This document shows positions 49,126-58,686 of a DNA stretch of 64,000 nucleotides, piece after piece. The position numbers were made by a program, and so were the translations under genes. Within the stretch, counting starts at the first letter, position 1. Each line of letters begins with the position of its first letter. The notes under the pieces were generated by a model. That model was not told the origin of the DNA, did not search any database, and was given only the letters and a program-made list of their open reading frames with translations. The DNA is taken from NCBI RefSeq assembly GCF_900100495.1, contig NZ_FNCT01000003.1:124001-188000 (forward strand), given 5' to 3'. The DNA comes from Pseudomonas benzenivorans. Its GTDB lineage: Bacteria; Pseudomonadota; Gammaproteobacteria; Pseudomonadales; Pseudomonadaceae.

Positions 49126-49828
49126 GCAAGGAGGGATGGGGATAGCAGAAGGGGGAGGGAAAGCGGAATAGCGACCGAGGGCAACCATGTCAGTAGTTAC
49201 CCTCGGCTGTAGTCGAGGGAACAGAATCGAGAAAAAGTATGCCACCTGTGACAGTTGAAGCGTCGATCCCTGGGCATTGATCGTAACGTCTCACATCACC
49301 TGGCCGGTTATCGTGGCTGAGGCCAGCAAACAGAAGGCACGCATCCGCGCACAAAGGGAGCCCTGCGTTTCGCCGGCGGGCCACCGGCAGAGAAAAGCGG
49401 CTACTGATGGGTAGCCTGATGCCCCTTCACAAGGCCATCAGGCTACCCATCGTATGAGCTTGAAAAAGTGTGGGCCGCAACACCAGTGCGGCCCTTTGAA
49501 TACTGTGCACCGAACCTCCAGAGAACCCTATGTGCCTGTGGACTCGCGATTCACGAGTTGACGGCTGCGTGTCTAGCGGATGAGCAGGGAGACACAGGGA
49601 GAATCCTCAACCAGATCCGCACGCCCTTCCCGGAGCTCAGCGTGCTTTTGGTTTGGTGAAGAGGCGAACCTACAACACCTGGGCGCTACTGATGACCGCC
49701 AGTAGCACGCGGGGTGGAATCGTTGCTGACGGAATTATGAGTTCGCCTCCCCGGATTGGCAAGTAAACAAGCAGTTCCACGGCCCGTTCAGGGCGCAGAG
49801 CAATTGCATGGGATTGACCAAGCCGTTG
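49126..49828. other. Gene-poor stretch at the end of the ICE region
   Basis: No convincing gene is seen in these 700 bases; frames at 49190-49384 and 49468-49659 lack ribosome-binding sites and family features. Just before and inside its start lies a purine-rich run (49125-49165), and further on a large hairpin (49406-49451). It may be the edge of the ICE remnant. Confidence 0.4.
49406..49451. repeat. 16-bp inverted repeat, large hairpin
   Basis: GATGGGTAGCCTGATG (49406-49421) and CATCAGGCTACCCATC (49436-49451) are perfect complements with a 14-base centre that itself can form CCTT/AAGG. No T-run follows, so it is not a plain terminator. It could be a small RNA, a recombination site or an IS remnant. 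Confidence 0.6.
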
Positions 49829-50575
49829 CTAAAGCGCACCCAAGTCGAGATGCACGCCGCCATCCTGGTCATTTTTAATAATGAGCTCCGGGCTCTTGTG
49901 GATCAGGTGAGCAAAACCGTCGGGATGGTCGAATACATAGGGCTCGGTTTCGCTAACCCCGCATTTTCCGAAGCCGATGCGGAACTCGCGTTGATACGCA
50001 TAGACTTGCGACTTGCAGCTGACGTCCCAGTGGGTGACGTCTTCGGTGTAGTCGACTTCTTTGGCCCAGACTGTTTTCCCCGAGACATCCTGGAGCATGC
50101 GCAGGAAAGGTTTCACGTCTTTGTTGACGATAAGGGCATAGTGGCTACCGAAGTGCTCCTTCATCCGCCGAATATCGTTTATCAGTGACTCAAGAGCCTT
50201 GGCATCCTCCGGCAACCTCAAGCAAAACCAACAGTGCAGCCACGACTCGAACGGCTCGCCGTTGTGGATGGTAAGGGCGACGATGTCCTCGAAGGGGAGC
50301 ACGTGATTGTTGAGGGTCACCTCAAAGGCCGAGTCGCCGCGTGCAGGGCGCCAGGACTCCACGCAGCTTTCGGCCCTGTCCGAAACTCCTTCCATCTTGC
50401 TGAGGCGATAGGTTTCGGGCGTCTGGCAGTGCATGCGTCCGGCGATCAGTTTGTCCAGGAACTCTTCGTTGCGGAAGAACTTGATCAGGCCCAGAAGTTC
50501 GTTGGCTTGTGGCTTGCGTAGCTGTCCTTGCATGTATCTCTCCAGTTGAACCGGGACGGGCTTTGATTGAACCAT
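49829..50575 (-). CDS. Uncharacterised protein, 248 aa
   Basis: AAAGAGG six bases before the ATG at 50575 supports this start; an in-frame ATG at 50626 would add 17 residues. The protein is soluble, mixed alpha/beta, with aromatic residues around a His-Cys-Gln-Thr-Pro-Glu segment and a Gly-Asp motif. It has the general look of small phage- and island-borne hypothetical proteins. I do not recognise the family. It is a single gene in an accessory stretch. Confidence 0.6.
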   Translation of the reverse strand: MVQSKPVPVQLERYMQGQLRKPQANELLGLIKFFRNEEFLDKLIAGRMHCQTPETYRLSKMEGVSDRAESCVESWRPARGDSAFEVTLNNHVLPFEDIVALTIHNGEPFESWLHCWFCLRLPEDAKALESLINDIRRMKEHFGSHYALIVNKDVKPFLRMLQDVSGKTVWAKEVDYTEDVTHWDVSCKSQVYAYQREFRIGFGKCGVSETEPYVFDHPDGFAHLIHKSPELIIKNDQDGGVHLDLGAL

Positions 50576-50870
50576 AACGGCCTCTTTCTTCAGCAACATC
50601 TGCGCATAGCCATCCCGAATGGGCATTGTCGTTTCCCAGTTGGATAATCATTGTTGCATGCAGAGCAGCTAGATTGATTCGCGCAGCAACCGCTGAGTCT
50701 CCCTATCCCTTCTCGGCGCATCCTTGCTCAGACAGCGCAGGCTAGTCACAAACAGAGCCGGGTTACTGGCCAGCCAGAACAGATAACGTCACACTCCGAC
50801 GTTGTGAAGCCGGCGCTGGCTGGTTCCCGATCACAAACCGGATAGCCCAGAAATGCTTGTGAGGAGCCTG

Positions 50871-51572
50871 ATGAAAAGGAAGTTACTTTTGTCCGCCCTG
50901 GTGCTGGTTGCCGTTTCAGTGGGTGGTTCCTACTATTACACGACCACGCCAACCTATTCCGTCCTGCAGATCCGCAACGCGGTACAGGATCATGACGTGG
51001 CCTTGTTCGAAAAGCATGTTGATGTCGACACGCTCTTCAATCGCCTGATTGACGATGTGATGGCGCAAGCACTCTTCCAGGCCACGAATGAGAATGACGC
51101 CGGTTGGAGCACGCTCAGCAGTGCCCTGGGCACGGGCATTGTGCAGATGATGAAACCAACTCTTGTGAGCGGGCTGAAGTCGTCGACCCTACGGTACGTC
51201 GAAACGGGCGAGCTGGTTAAAGGCGGACAAGGCGTCGCGGCCTCTGCAGCACCTGCTGTTGCCAGTGATGCGGCTAAGAAGGCCAGTCTTGACGACATGG
51301 CATCGTCATTTGGTCTGGAGCAGTTGCAGCTGCAGGATTACCACGTCGAGAAGCAGGGCAAGGTGGCCATCGTAACCATACCCTACCGTAACGAACAGCT
51401 CGATCTTCCCCTTGAGATGAAGTTCACCCTGCGTGACCAGGGCGGTTACTGGCAACTGGTGCATTTCAATAATGCGGCTGAGATCATGTCAGCGATTGAG
51501 CAGGAGCAGCAGCGCCGACTGACTGAAGCTAACAACAAGATCACGGCTGCCCCCCAAAACCGGCTTCTGTGA
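50871..51572 (+). CDS. DUF2939 family membrane-anchored protein
   Basis: The 233-residue protein starts at 50871, where GAGGAG lies just upstream. An N-terminal helix anchors a periplasmic helical domain with a conserved Thr-Tyr-Ser-Val-Leu-Gln-Ile and a C-terminal Gly-Gly-Tyr-Trp-Gln-Leu-Val-His-Phe motif, as in DUF2939. The role is unknown. It overlaps the next gene by four bases (ATGA). Confidence 0.75.
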   Translation: MKRKLLLSALVLVAVSVGGSYYYTTTPTYSVLQIRNAVQDHDVALFEKHVDVDTLFNRLIDDVMAQALFQATNENDAGWSTLSSALGTGIVQMMKPTLVSGLKSSTLRYVETGELVKGGQGVAASAAPAVASDAAKKASLDDMASSFGLEQLQLQDYHVEKQGKVAIVTIPYRNEQLDLPLEMKFTLRDQGGYWQLVHFNNAAEIMSAIEQEQQRRLTEANNKITAAPQNRLL

Positions 51573-51838
51573 ATGATGAGCTTTTGTGGAGTGTTCAGGT
51601 CGCATCCTTGAGCAGTAAAGAGACAGCCGAGAAGCTTGAAAAGCGCTTAAAGGAAGTCGGGTATGAAGCGTACACAACCACGGCTGATGGAATGAATCGG
51701 ATTTTTTGTGGCCCCTATAAAGGTCGGGAACATGCCGACATAGCCAGGGATCAACTGCAGCGCCAGCAACGTCTTAACGGGTTTGTTGTGCGCTATGAAG
51801 ATCAAAAAGTTGGCGCCAGTCTCCTGCTAAAGCCTTGA
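51569..51838 (+). CDS. SPOR-domain protein, 89 aa
   Basis: The short protein is essentially a lone SPOR domain: Trp-Ser-Val-Gln-Val-Ala-Ser-Leu, a helix of Glu-Lys-Leu-Glu-Lys-Arg-Leu and Phe-Cys-Gly-Pro-Tyr with repeat spacing. SPOR domains bind denuded glycan at division sites. Without a signal peptide or membrane helix of its own it would stay in the cytosol, so it may be a translational partner of DUF2939 or a relic. Linked by an ATGA overlap. Confidence 0.72.
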   Translation: MNDELLWSVQVASLSSKETAEKLEKRLKEVGYEAYTTTADGMNRIFCGPYKGREHADIARDQLQRQQRLNGFVVRYEDQKVGASLLLKP

Positions 51839-52114
51839 TCACACGCCACGATCTAAACCTCCGGCCCGTGCCGATTTCTACGCAGTCAGATAGGCCGCTA
51901 TTGGCCGACTCCAGCCTGTTGCGACCGGCGACTCCCGGCCAATTACAGCCCTTTGCGACAGGTGGCAATCGATCCAAAGCGGCCGGTAGAAAAGATGCGG
52001 CTGATGCCAAAACGGTGACTCAAGTCGACGCAGTCGCGTGGCGCTCCGATTACCCAAGATTCAAGCCATGCCTACGCGCTCGGTATAAATGAAGGAGTGT
52101 TAGCCGGCTCTTTA
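51839..52114. other. Intergenic region before the IS5-family element
   Basis: This 276-base gap holds no credible gene; a frame from 51835 starts on the SPOR stop and has no Shine-Dalgarno. Its end contains the flank and TA dinucleotide left of the IS. Confidence 0.35.
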
Positions 52115-53307
52115 GGATGGTCTGAAGTAGCCCGGTATTTCTGGCCGACTTCAACCTCCACCGATTTTGAAAGCGGGCAAATGATCAAAATCGACCAGAT
52201 GGCCCGCTAATTTCTTCGTTTTTGACCGTCGCGAGCACCTCGCGGCGGTCATTTCCCACGTTACGGGCGCACCTCTCCTGCATTCGTCAGTAAATGTCTG
52301 CGCGCCATCCACAGATTCGACAGGGCGAACAGCGTTACCAGTTGCGCGGTGTTTTTGGCAAGGCCACGGAAGCGCGTCTTCACGTAACCGAACTGGCGCT
52401 TGATCACCCGAAATGGATGCTCGACTTTGGCCCGCACCTGAGCCTTGGCCTTCTCGATCTTGCGCTTGGCTTTGTACAACGCGCTGCGTTTACTCAGCTT
52501 CTTATACGTACTGCGGCGGGCAGCGATCTGCCAGATCACCTCACGGCCTTCATGTTCTGGGCGCTTCTCTACGCCGGTGTAACCTGCATCGGCACCGACC
52601 ATGTTTTCCTCGCCGTGCAGCAGCTTGTCGACCTGGGTAACGTCTGCAACGTTGGCTGCTGTACCGACCACGCTGTGCACTAAACCCGATTCGTCATCCA
52701 CGCCGATATGGGCTTTCATGCCGAAGTAGTACTGGTTGCCTTTCTTGGTCTGGTGCATCTCCGGGTCACGCTTGCCGTCCTTGTTCTTGGTCGAGCTGGG
52801 CGCGTTGATCAACGTTGCATCGACGATGGTGCCCTGGCGCAGCGACAGGCCGCGGTCACCGAGATAGCCATTGATCACCGCCAGTATCCCGGTCGCCAGT
52901 TCGTGTTTTTCCAGCAGGCGACGGAAGTTGAGGATGGTGGTTTCGTCGGGAATGCGCTCCAGGCTCAATCCTGCAAACTGGCGCAGGATGGTCGTCTCGT
53001 ACAGAGCCTCTTCCATCGCCGGGTCGCTGTAGCCGAACCAGTTCTGCATCAGATGCACACGCAGCATCGCCATCAGCGGATAGGCTGGCCGACCACCTTC
53101 ACCCTTGGGGTAATGCGGATCGATCAACGCAATCAAACCTTTCCACGGCACAACCTGATCCATCTCGATCAGGAACAATTCTTTGCGGGTCTGCTTGCGC
53201 TTGCCAGCGTACTCGGCGTCGGCGAAGGTCATCTGCTTCATGGAAGAACTCGGGTAGCGGGATCGGCGTATTTCACCAGATTCGGAAAGTGTTTTTCAGA
53301 CCATCCC
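52115..53307 (-). mobile_element. Complete IS5-family insertion sequence
   Basis: GGATGGTCTGAA (52115-52126) and TTCAGACCATCC (53295-53306) are perfect 12-base inverted termini about 1.2 kb apart, with a TA at both outer sides (52113-52114 and 53308-53309). One transposase gene lies between them. The element interrupts the EAL-coding gene to its right. A 3' remnant of a close relative is at 8296-8699. Confidence 0.88.
52261..53241 (-). CDS. IS5-family transposase
   Basis: The 326-residue protein has the N-terminal DUF772-like domain (Trp-Phe-Gly-Tyr-Ser-Asp-Pro-Ala-Met-Glu-Glu) and a DDE catalytic core. The core shows Asp in Ile-Val-Asp-Ala-Thr, Asp in Gly-Ala-Asp-Ala-Gly-Tyr and Glu in Lys-Val-Glu-His-Pro-Phe. 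It is full length for the family and apparently intact, so the IS may still move. Confidence 0.93.
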   Translation of the reverse strand: MKQMTFADAEYAGKRKQTRKELFLIEMDQVVPWKGLIALIDPHYPKGEGGRPAYPLMAMLRVHLMQNWFGYSDPAMEEALYETTILRQFAGLSLERIPDETTILNFRRLLEKHELATGILAVINGYLGDRGLSLRQGTIVDATLINAPSSTKNKDGKRDPEMHQTKKGNQYYFGMKAHIGVDDESGLVHSVVGTAANVADVTQVDKLLHGEENMVGADAGYTGVEKRPEHEGREVIWQIAARRSTYKKLSKRSALYKAKRKIEKAKAQVRAKVEHPFRVIKRQFGYVKTRFRGLAKNTAQLVTLFALSNLWMARRHLLTNAGEVRP

Positions 53308-55245
53308 TAGGCGCTTGAGTTGGTGCAGGGTGTCGATGGCCCGCTCGGCATTGTGCAGCAGCACGGTTTCGGTGATTTCCAGCTCCAGCAGTTCGGCATC
53401 CAGGCTGTGCTTGCTGAGCATGGCGCTGATGCTGTCGACGAAGTTGCTGCGCTGGAAGTGCACCGCCGAGATGTTCACCGCCACGCTCGGCCCGGTCATA
53501 CCCTGCTCGTACAGCTCCTTGATCTGCCGGCAGGCGGTGTCCAGCACCCACTGGCTGAGCGGGATGATCTGCCCGGTGTCTTCGGCGATGGGCACGAACA
53601 AAGCCGGCGAGATGAAGCCCTTGCTCGGGTGTTCCCAGCGCAGCAGGGCCTCAAGGCCGATCACGCGGCCACTGCGGCTGTCGACCTGGGGTTGGTAGTA
53701 GAGGGTGAAGTCCTGGTTCTCGATGGCTTTCTGCAGTTCGTTGCGCAGCATCACCCGCTCGCCGACGCGCTGGTTGAGGTCGTTGGTGAACCACTGGTAG
53801 TGGTTGCGCCCCTCCTGCTTGGCCTTGTACATCGCCAGGTCGGCCTGCTGGATCAATTGCATGGGCTGTTCCAGTAGGCCGTCGCTGAGGGTGATGCCGA
53901 TGCTCGCGGTGACGTGCAGGTCGATGCCCTCGACGCGGTAGGGCCGGGCGATGTCGGCCAGCAGGCGCTCGGCCACCTGCAGCACGTCTTCCTCGCGCGC
54001 CAGGTCTGGCAGCAGCACGATGAACTCGTCGCCGCCCATGCGCGCTACAGTATCGCCGGGGCGCACCTGGGCGCTCATACGCCGTGCCACTTCGAGCAGA
54101 ACCTGGTCACCGAAATGGTGACCCATGGAGTCGTTGATCGGCTTGAAACCATCCAGGTCGATGAACATCACCGCCAGGCTGCGCTGGTAGCGCTGGGAAA
54201 TCTGGGAGCCCTGGCGCAGGCGGTCTTCCAGCAGAGTGCGGTTGGGCAGGCCGGTGAGCACGTCATGGCTGGCGTTAAAGCTCAGCTCGTCCTGGTAGCG
54301 TATTTCCTCGCTGATGTCGTTCTGCACGCCAACGAAGTGGGTCAGTTCGCCGCGCTCGTTGAGCACCGGCGAGATGTACAGGTCGTTCCAGAACGGGCTG
54401 CCGTCCTTGCGGTAGTTGCGCAGCACCACATGGGCTTCGCTGGATTGCGTCAGGCCGTGGCGGATGACGTCCAGCGCGGCCTGGTCGCGCTCGCCGTTCT
54501 GCAGCAGACGGCAGTTGTGACCGATGACCTCGTGCGCGCTTTAGCCGGTGATGCGCTCGAAGGCCGGGTTGACGTAGATGATCGGGTGGTCGAACTCCTG
54601 CGCGTCGACTATCACCACGCCGTTGTAGCTGGCTTCCAGGCTGCGCTTGAGCAGGCGCAGCTGCTTCTCCGACTCCTTACGTTCGCCGATGGCGCGCAGC
54701 GACAGCAGGCGCACCTGCTGGCCTTCCCAGTCGGTCTCGGAGAGTTGAATTTCCACCTCCAGCTCGTCGCCGGCCGGCGTCTGCAGGCTCCACTCGAAGA
54801 GGTCTTCGCTGATGTGCGGCAGGTCGAAGCGCAGTTGCAGCAGTTGTGCCTGGCTGGCGTCGAACAGCTGCTCGGCGGCCGGGTTGGCGTAGCGCAGGGC
54901 GCCTTCGCCGTCGACCACCAGCAGGGCGTCGCGGGTATCGTCGAGCAGCTTGCGAAACGACTGCTCGCGTCGCGTGGCTTCCTCGCGCGCCCGCTGTTTC
55001 TCGGTGACGTCGATGGCCAGCACCAGACAGCAGGGTTGCTCGTCGAACTCGAAATCATGCACCAGCACCTCGGCCATGACCTCGTGGCCGGCCTTGTGCA
55101 GGTAGCGCCACAACCCGGCCCGCGGGTTGGCGATCGACACATCGCGCAGGTTGGAGTTGAAGTAGGCGAGGAAGCGCTGCTGCTCTTCGCGGCTGCGGAT
55201 ATCCAGCACGCTCATCGCCAGGAATTCTGCCTGCGAGTATCCTCC
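53308..55245 (-). pseudogene. Broken PAS-GGDEF-EAL cyclic-di-GMP gene
   Basis: One continuous frame encodes two PAS domains, a GGDEF domain and an EAL domain that stops just after Leu-Lys-Arg-Leu, where the IS begins, so most of the EAL is missing. A TAA at 54541-54543 interrupts the second PAS at a position where Tyr is expected after Ile-Thr-Gly. An ATG at 55215 gives only a partial first PAS, and the upstream residues (Tyr-Ser-Gln-Ala-Glu-Phe-Leu) show that the real start is lost. In the remaining GGDEF the motif Arg-Met-Gly-Gly-Asp-Glu-Phe is intact. No complete product is possible. Confidence 0.88.
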
Positions 55246-55683
55246 GATAGTGTGGTGATAGGTGATAGGTGACAGGCCGCAGGCACGCGCTTTCGCCCGT
55301 GCTCTATCATGCTGGCCTGCCTGCTCTCGCTACTTCCGCTTCTGAGACAGTCCCATCAGACTTCATGCAATCAACGACCGCGCAGAAGTCTGCCACGGTT
55401 TCCCGTGGGGTGATGTTCCAACCCCTATCCGAACCATTACAGCCCGGCGTTCGCTTTCTCTGCGATCCCTTACCCACACGGCCAACAGCTCACCTTACGG
55501 CTCGCCTGCCCTAAAGGCAGCCCACGGTTCAGATTCGAGCTGTCCTCACCTCATCAGACTAAAAGGCAGGCCAGCGGACTTCCGGACAAATATTCATCGG
55601 CCCAGGCAAGGCGGCCGGCTGGTTAGGCTCCATACACTTCACTACGAGTAAATCGCGCACAACAATAAACGCGAGAAGTAGTG
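55246..55683. other. Intergenic region with short tandem repeats before the furoate operon
   Basis: Near 55253-55274 a GGTGATA unit is repeated about three times at the broken 5' end of the PAS gene. The rest has no gene and no clear regulator binding site, although the promoter of the hmf operon must lie within it. GC content and codon-like patterns look non-coding. No LysR regulator gene is present in the window. Confidence 0.4.
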
Positions 55684-58600
55684 ATGAACCTATATCAGCC
55701 TGACCTCGTTACCCAGCACAGCGGCCATATCGGTGCTCGCCAGACCCGTGTCGAGGACGCTGCATTGTTGCGTGGCCTGGGCTGCTATGCCGACGATGCC
55801 GCCACCCCGCCCGGCACCCTGCATGCTGCCATTGTCCGTTCACCTCATCCCCATGCGCGCATCACTGCCGTGGACTTCTCCAAAGCGCTGCTGATGAAAG
55901 GCGTACACGGCGTACTCATTGGTGAGGACGTCAAGCGTTGGGCCTTGCCATTCCCGGTCGGCGTGCGCCAGCCGATGGAGCATTGGTGCATCGCCGTGGA
56001 CAAGGTGCGCTACGTCGGTGAGCCGGTGGCGGTGGTGATCGCCGAGAGCCGTTACCTGGCCGAAGACGCCCTGGAAGGCGTACGTGTCGATTATGAGCCG
56101 CTGCCGCCGATCATCGACCCGGAGGCCGCCACCACCGAGCAGGCGCCGGTGCTGCATGAGGCAGTCGGCAGCAACGTGGTCAACGAGCGGCATTTCCGCT
56201 ACGGCGAACCGGAACAGGCCTTCGAGCAGGCGCCGCACCGGGTATCGCTGAAGGTGCGCTTTCCGCGCAGCTCCTGCACGCCCATCGAGTGCTACGTGGT
56301 GCTTGCTCAGTACGGGCGCGCCACTGGCATCTACGATGTGCTGGCCAACTTCCAGGGACCCTATGCGCTGCACACGGTGATGGCCCGCGCGCTCAACGTG
56401 CCGAGCAACCGCCTGCGTCTGCGCACGCCGAAAGACTCCGGCGGCAGCTTCGGGATCAAACAGGGCGTATTCCCCTACGTGGTGATGATGGGACTGGCGG
56501 CACGCAAGGTCGGAGCCCCGGTGAAATGGGTCGAAGACCGCCTCGAGCATCTGCAAGGCGCGTCCTCTGCGACCAATCGGGTCACCGAAATCGAGGCGGC
56601 GGTGCAGGCAGACGGTCGCATCACCGCCCTGCGTTATGACCAGATCGACGACTGCGGCGCCTACCTGCGCGCACCGGAGCCGGCCACCTTCTATCGCATG
56701 CACGGCAACCTCACGGGCGCCTATGCGATTCGCAACCTGCTGGTGCGCAACCGCGTGGTGCTGACCAACAAGACCCCCACCGGCCTCAACCGCGGCTTCG
56801 GCGGCCCGCAGGTGTACTTCGCCCTGGAGCGACTGTTGCAGCATATCGCCGTGCAGCTGGATCTCGATCCGCTGGAGGTGATCCGCCGCAACCTGGTACC
56901 GGCCGACGCCTTCCCCTACCGCGCCGCGGCCGGCGCCCTGCTGGATTCCGGCAATTACCAGGCCGGCATCGATTTGGCGGTCAAGGACGGCGGTCTCGAC
57001 GAGTTGTTGCGCCGCCGCGATCAGGCGCGCGGCGAAGGCCGGCTGTACGGTATTGGCTATGCCGCGGTGATCGAACCGTCGATCTCCAACATGGGCTACA
57101 TCACCACCGCGATGACCCCGGAGGAACGGCGCAAGGCCGGGCCGAAGAACGGCGCGGTGAGCACGGCGACCATCAACGTCGGCCCGCTCGGTGACGTGAG
57201 CGTGCACGTCTCTTCGACGCCCCAGGGCCAGGGGCACCAGACCGCGGTGGCTCAGATAGTCGCCGACGTGCTCGGCGTGGCGCTGGAGTCGATCGTGGTC
57301 AACGTCGAACTGGACACCCAGAAGGATGCCTGGTCGATCGCCTCCGGCAACTATTCCAGCCGCTTCGCCGGCGCGGTGGCCGGAGTGGTCTACCAGGCTG
57401 CGCTGAAGGTGCGCGATCGCCTCGCCGCGATCGCCGCCGCGCAACTGCAAGCCAAACCGGAAGACATCCGCTTCGCCGACGGCAAGATCTTCGTCGCTAA
57501 CGGCGGTCCTTCCGCACCCTTTCACCGCATTGCCGGCGCCACTCACTGGACGCCTGGCCTGCTCCCGCCAGGCGAGCCGGGTGGCCTGCGCGAGACCGCA
57601 TTCTGGAGCCCGCCGCAGCTCATGGCGCCAGACGACTGCGATCTCATCAACAGCTCGCTGTGCTACGGCTTCGTCTTTGACATCTGTGGCCTGGAGATCG
57701 ACCGCGTCACCGGCGAGATTCACATCGACCGCTACGTGACGTGCCACGATGCCGGCCGCCTGCTCAATCCCGCGCTGGTCGACGGGCAGATCCGCGGCGG
57801 CTTTACCCAGGGGCTTGGCGCGGCGCTGATGGAGGAGTTCGCCTATGGCGAGGACGGCAGCTTCCTCTCTGGAACCTTCGCCGACTACCTGGTGCCCACT
57901 GCACCGGAAGTGCCCGACCCAGTGATCCTGCATCTGGAAACGCCGTCGCCGTTCACCCCCCTGGGGGCCAAAGGCGTCGGCGAGGGCAACAACATGAGCA
58001 CGCCGGTATGCATCGCCAACGCCGTGGCCGATGCCCTAGGTCGGCCCGACATTCGCCTGCCGCTGACACCGTCGAAAGTGCGCAGCATGATTGGCATCGA
58101 CGAACCTCCGCGGCCGGCCGGCATGCAGCAGGACGACGGTTTTGACGCAGAACCGGCCGGCGGCTCGGCCCTGCGCGCCAACGATGCGGTGGTGATCCCG
58201 GCCCCGCCACAGCAAGTGTTCGACACCCTGCTCGACCCGGCCACCCTGGCTGCGATCATCCCGGGATGCCATGCCCTCGAGCTGCAGGGCGAGAATCGCT
58301 ACCGTGCGGACGTTACCGTAGGCGTGGGCATGATCCGCGCACGCTTCGAGGCCAAGGTCGCCTTGAGCGAGCTGGACCCACCTCATTCGTTGCGCCTGTC
58401 CGGCTCTGGCACCAGCTCCATGGGCTCGGCCCAGGGCCACGCCAGGGTGCGTTTCGTCGAGTTGGAGAACGGTCACACGCGTTTGGAATACCGATACCAG
58501 GTCGTAGTCAGCGGCAAGGTCGCCGCGGTCGGCAGCCGCATGATGCAAGGGGCCTCGAAAGTGATCATCGGACAGATTTTCACCCGCCTGTCGCAGCGGG

Positions 58601-58686
58601 TCAGTGGCCAGGCGATCGCCGACGGCTGGTGGGCGCGCTTGCGTGCGCTGTTCGTCAGGCTGTTCGGCAAAGGAGGTGCGCAATGA
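55684..58686 (+). CDS. hmfA: Furoyl-CoA dehydrogenase large subunit (molybdopterin) fused to CoxG-like domain
   Basis: The protein has 1000 residues. The first 800 or so are a xanthine-oxidase/CO-dehydrogenase large subunit with Gly-Gly-Ser-Phe-Gly-Ile-Lys (Mo-cofactor loop), Asn-Arg-Gly-Phe-Gly-Gly-Pro and Gly-Val-Gly-Glu-Gly-Asn-Asn, the catalytic Glu motif. The last 160 residues are a CoxG/SRPBCC domain (Pro-Ala-Pro-Pro-Gln-Gln-Val-Phe-Asp-Thr-Leu-Leu). In 2-furoate breakdown HmfABC hydroxylates 2-furoyl-CoA. The five-gene order that follows is the hmfABCDE order known from Cupriavidus basilensis. A GTG at 55681 is an alternative start. The substrate is inferred from gene order. Confidence 0.72.
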   Translation: MNLYQPDLVTQHSGHIGARQTRVEDAALLRGLGCYADDAATPPGTLHAAIVRSPHPHARITAVDFSKALLMKGVHGVLIGEDVKRWALPFPVGVRQPMEHWCIAVDKVRYVGEPVAVVIAESRYLAEDALEGVRVDYEPLPPIIDPEAATTEQAPVLHEAVGSNVVNERHFRYGEPEQAFEQAPHRVSLKVRFPRSSCTPIECYVVLAQYGRATGIYDVLANFQGPYALHTVMARALNVPSNRLRLRTPKDSGGSFGIKQGVFPYVVMMGLAARKVGAPVKWVEDRLEHLQGASSATNRVTEIEAAVQADGRITALRYDQIDDCGAYLRAPEPATFYRMHGNLTGAYAIRNLLVRNRVVLTNKTPTGLNRGFGGPQVYFALERLLQHIAVQLDLDPLEVIRRNLVPADAFPYRAAAGALLDSGNYQAGIDLAVKDGGLDELLRRRDQARGEGRLYGIGYAAVIEPSISNMGYITTAMTPEERRKAGPKNGAVSTATINVGPLGDVSVHVSSTPQGQGHQTAVAQIVADVLGVALESIVVNVELDTQKDAWSIASGNYSSRFAGAVAGVVYQAALKVRDRLAAIAAAQLQAKPEDIRFADGKIFVANGGPSAPFHRIAGATHWTPGLLPPGEPGGLRETAFWSPPQLMAPDDCDLINSSLCYGFVFDICGLEIDRVTGEIHIDRYVTCHDAGRLLNPALVDGQIRGGFTQGLGAALMEEFAYGEDGSFLSGTFADYLVPTAPEVPDPVILHLETPSPFTPLGAKGVGEGNNMSTPVCIANAVADALGRPDIRLPLTPSKVRSMIGIDEPPRPAGMQQDDGFDAEPAGGSALRANDAVVIPAPPQQVFDTLLDPATLAAIIPGCHALELQGENRYRADVTVGVGMIRARFEAKVALSELDPPHSLRLSGSGTSSMGSAQGHARVRFVELENGHTRLEYRYQVVVSGKVAAVGSRMMQGASKVIIGQIFTRLSQRVSGQAIADGWWARLRALFVRLFGKGGAQ

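Noticed and set aside
49468..49659. Plus-strand open frame (63 aa) in the gene-poor stretch
   Set aside because: No Shine-Dalgarno, no motif and codon use unlike neighbouring genes.
55840..57933. Long minus-strand open frame (697 aa)
   Set aside because: It is antisense to the molybdenum large subunit gene and has an amino-acid bias typical of shadow frames.
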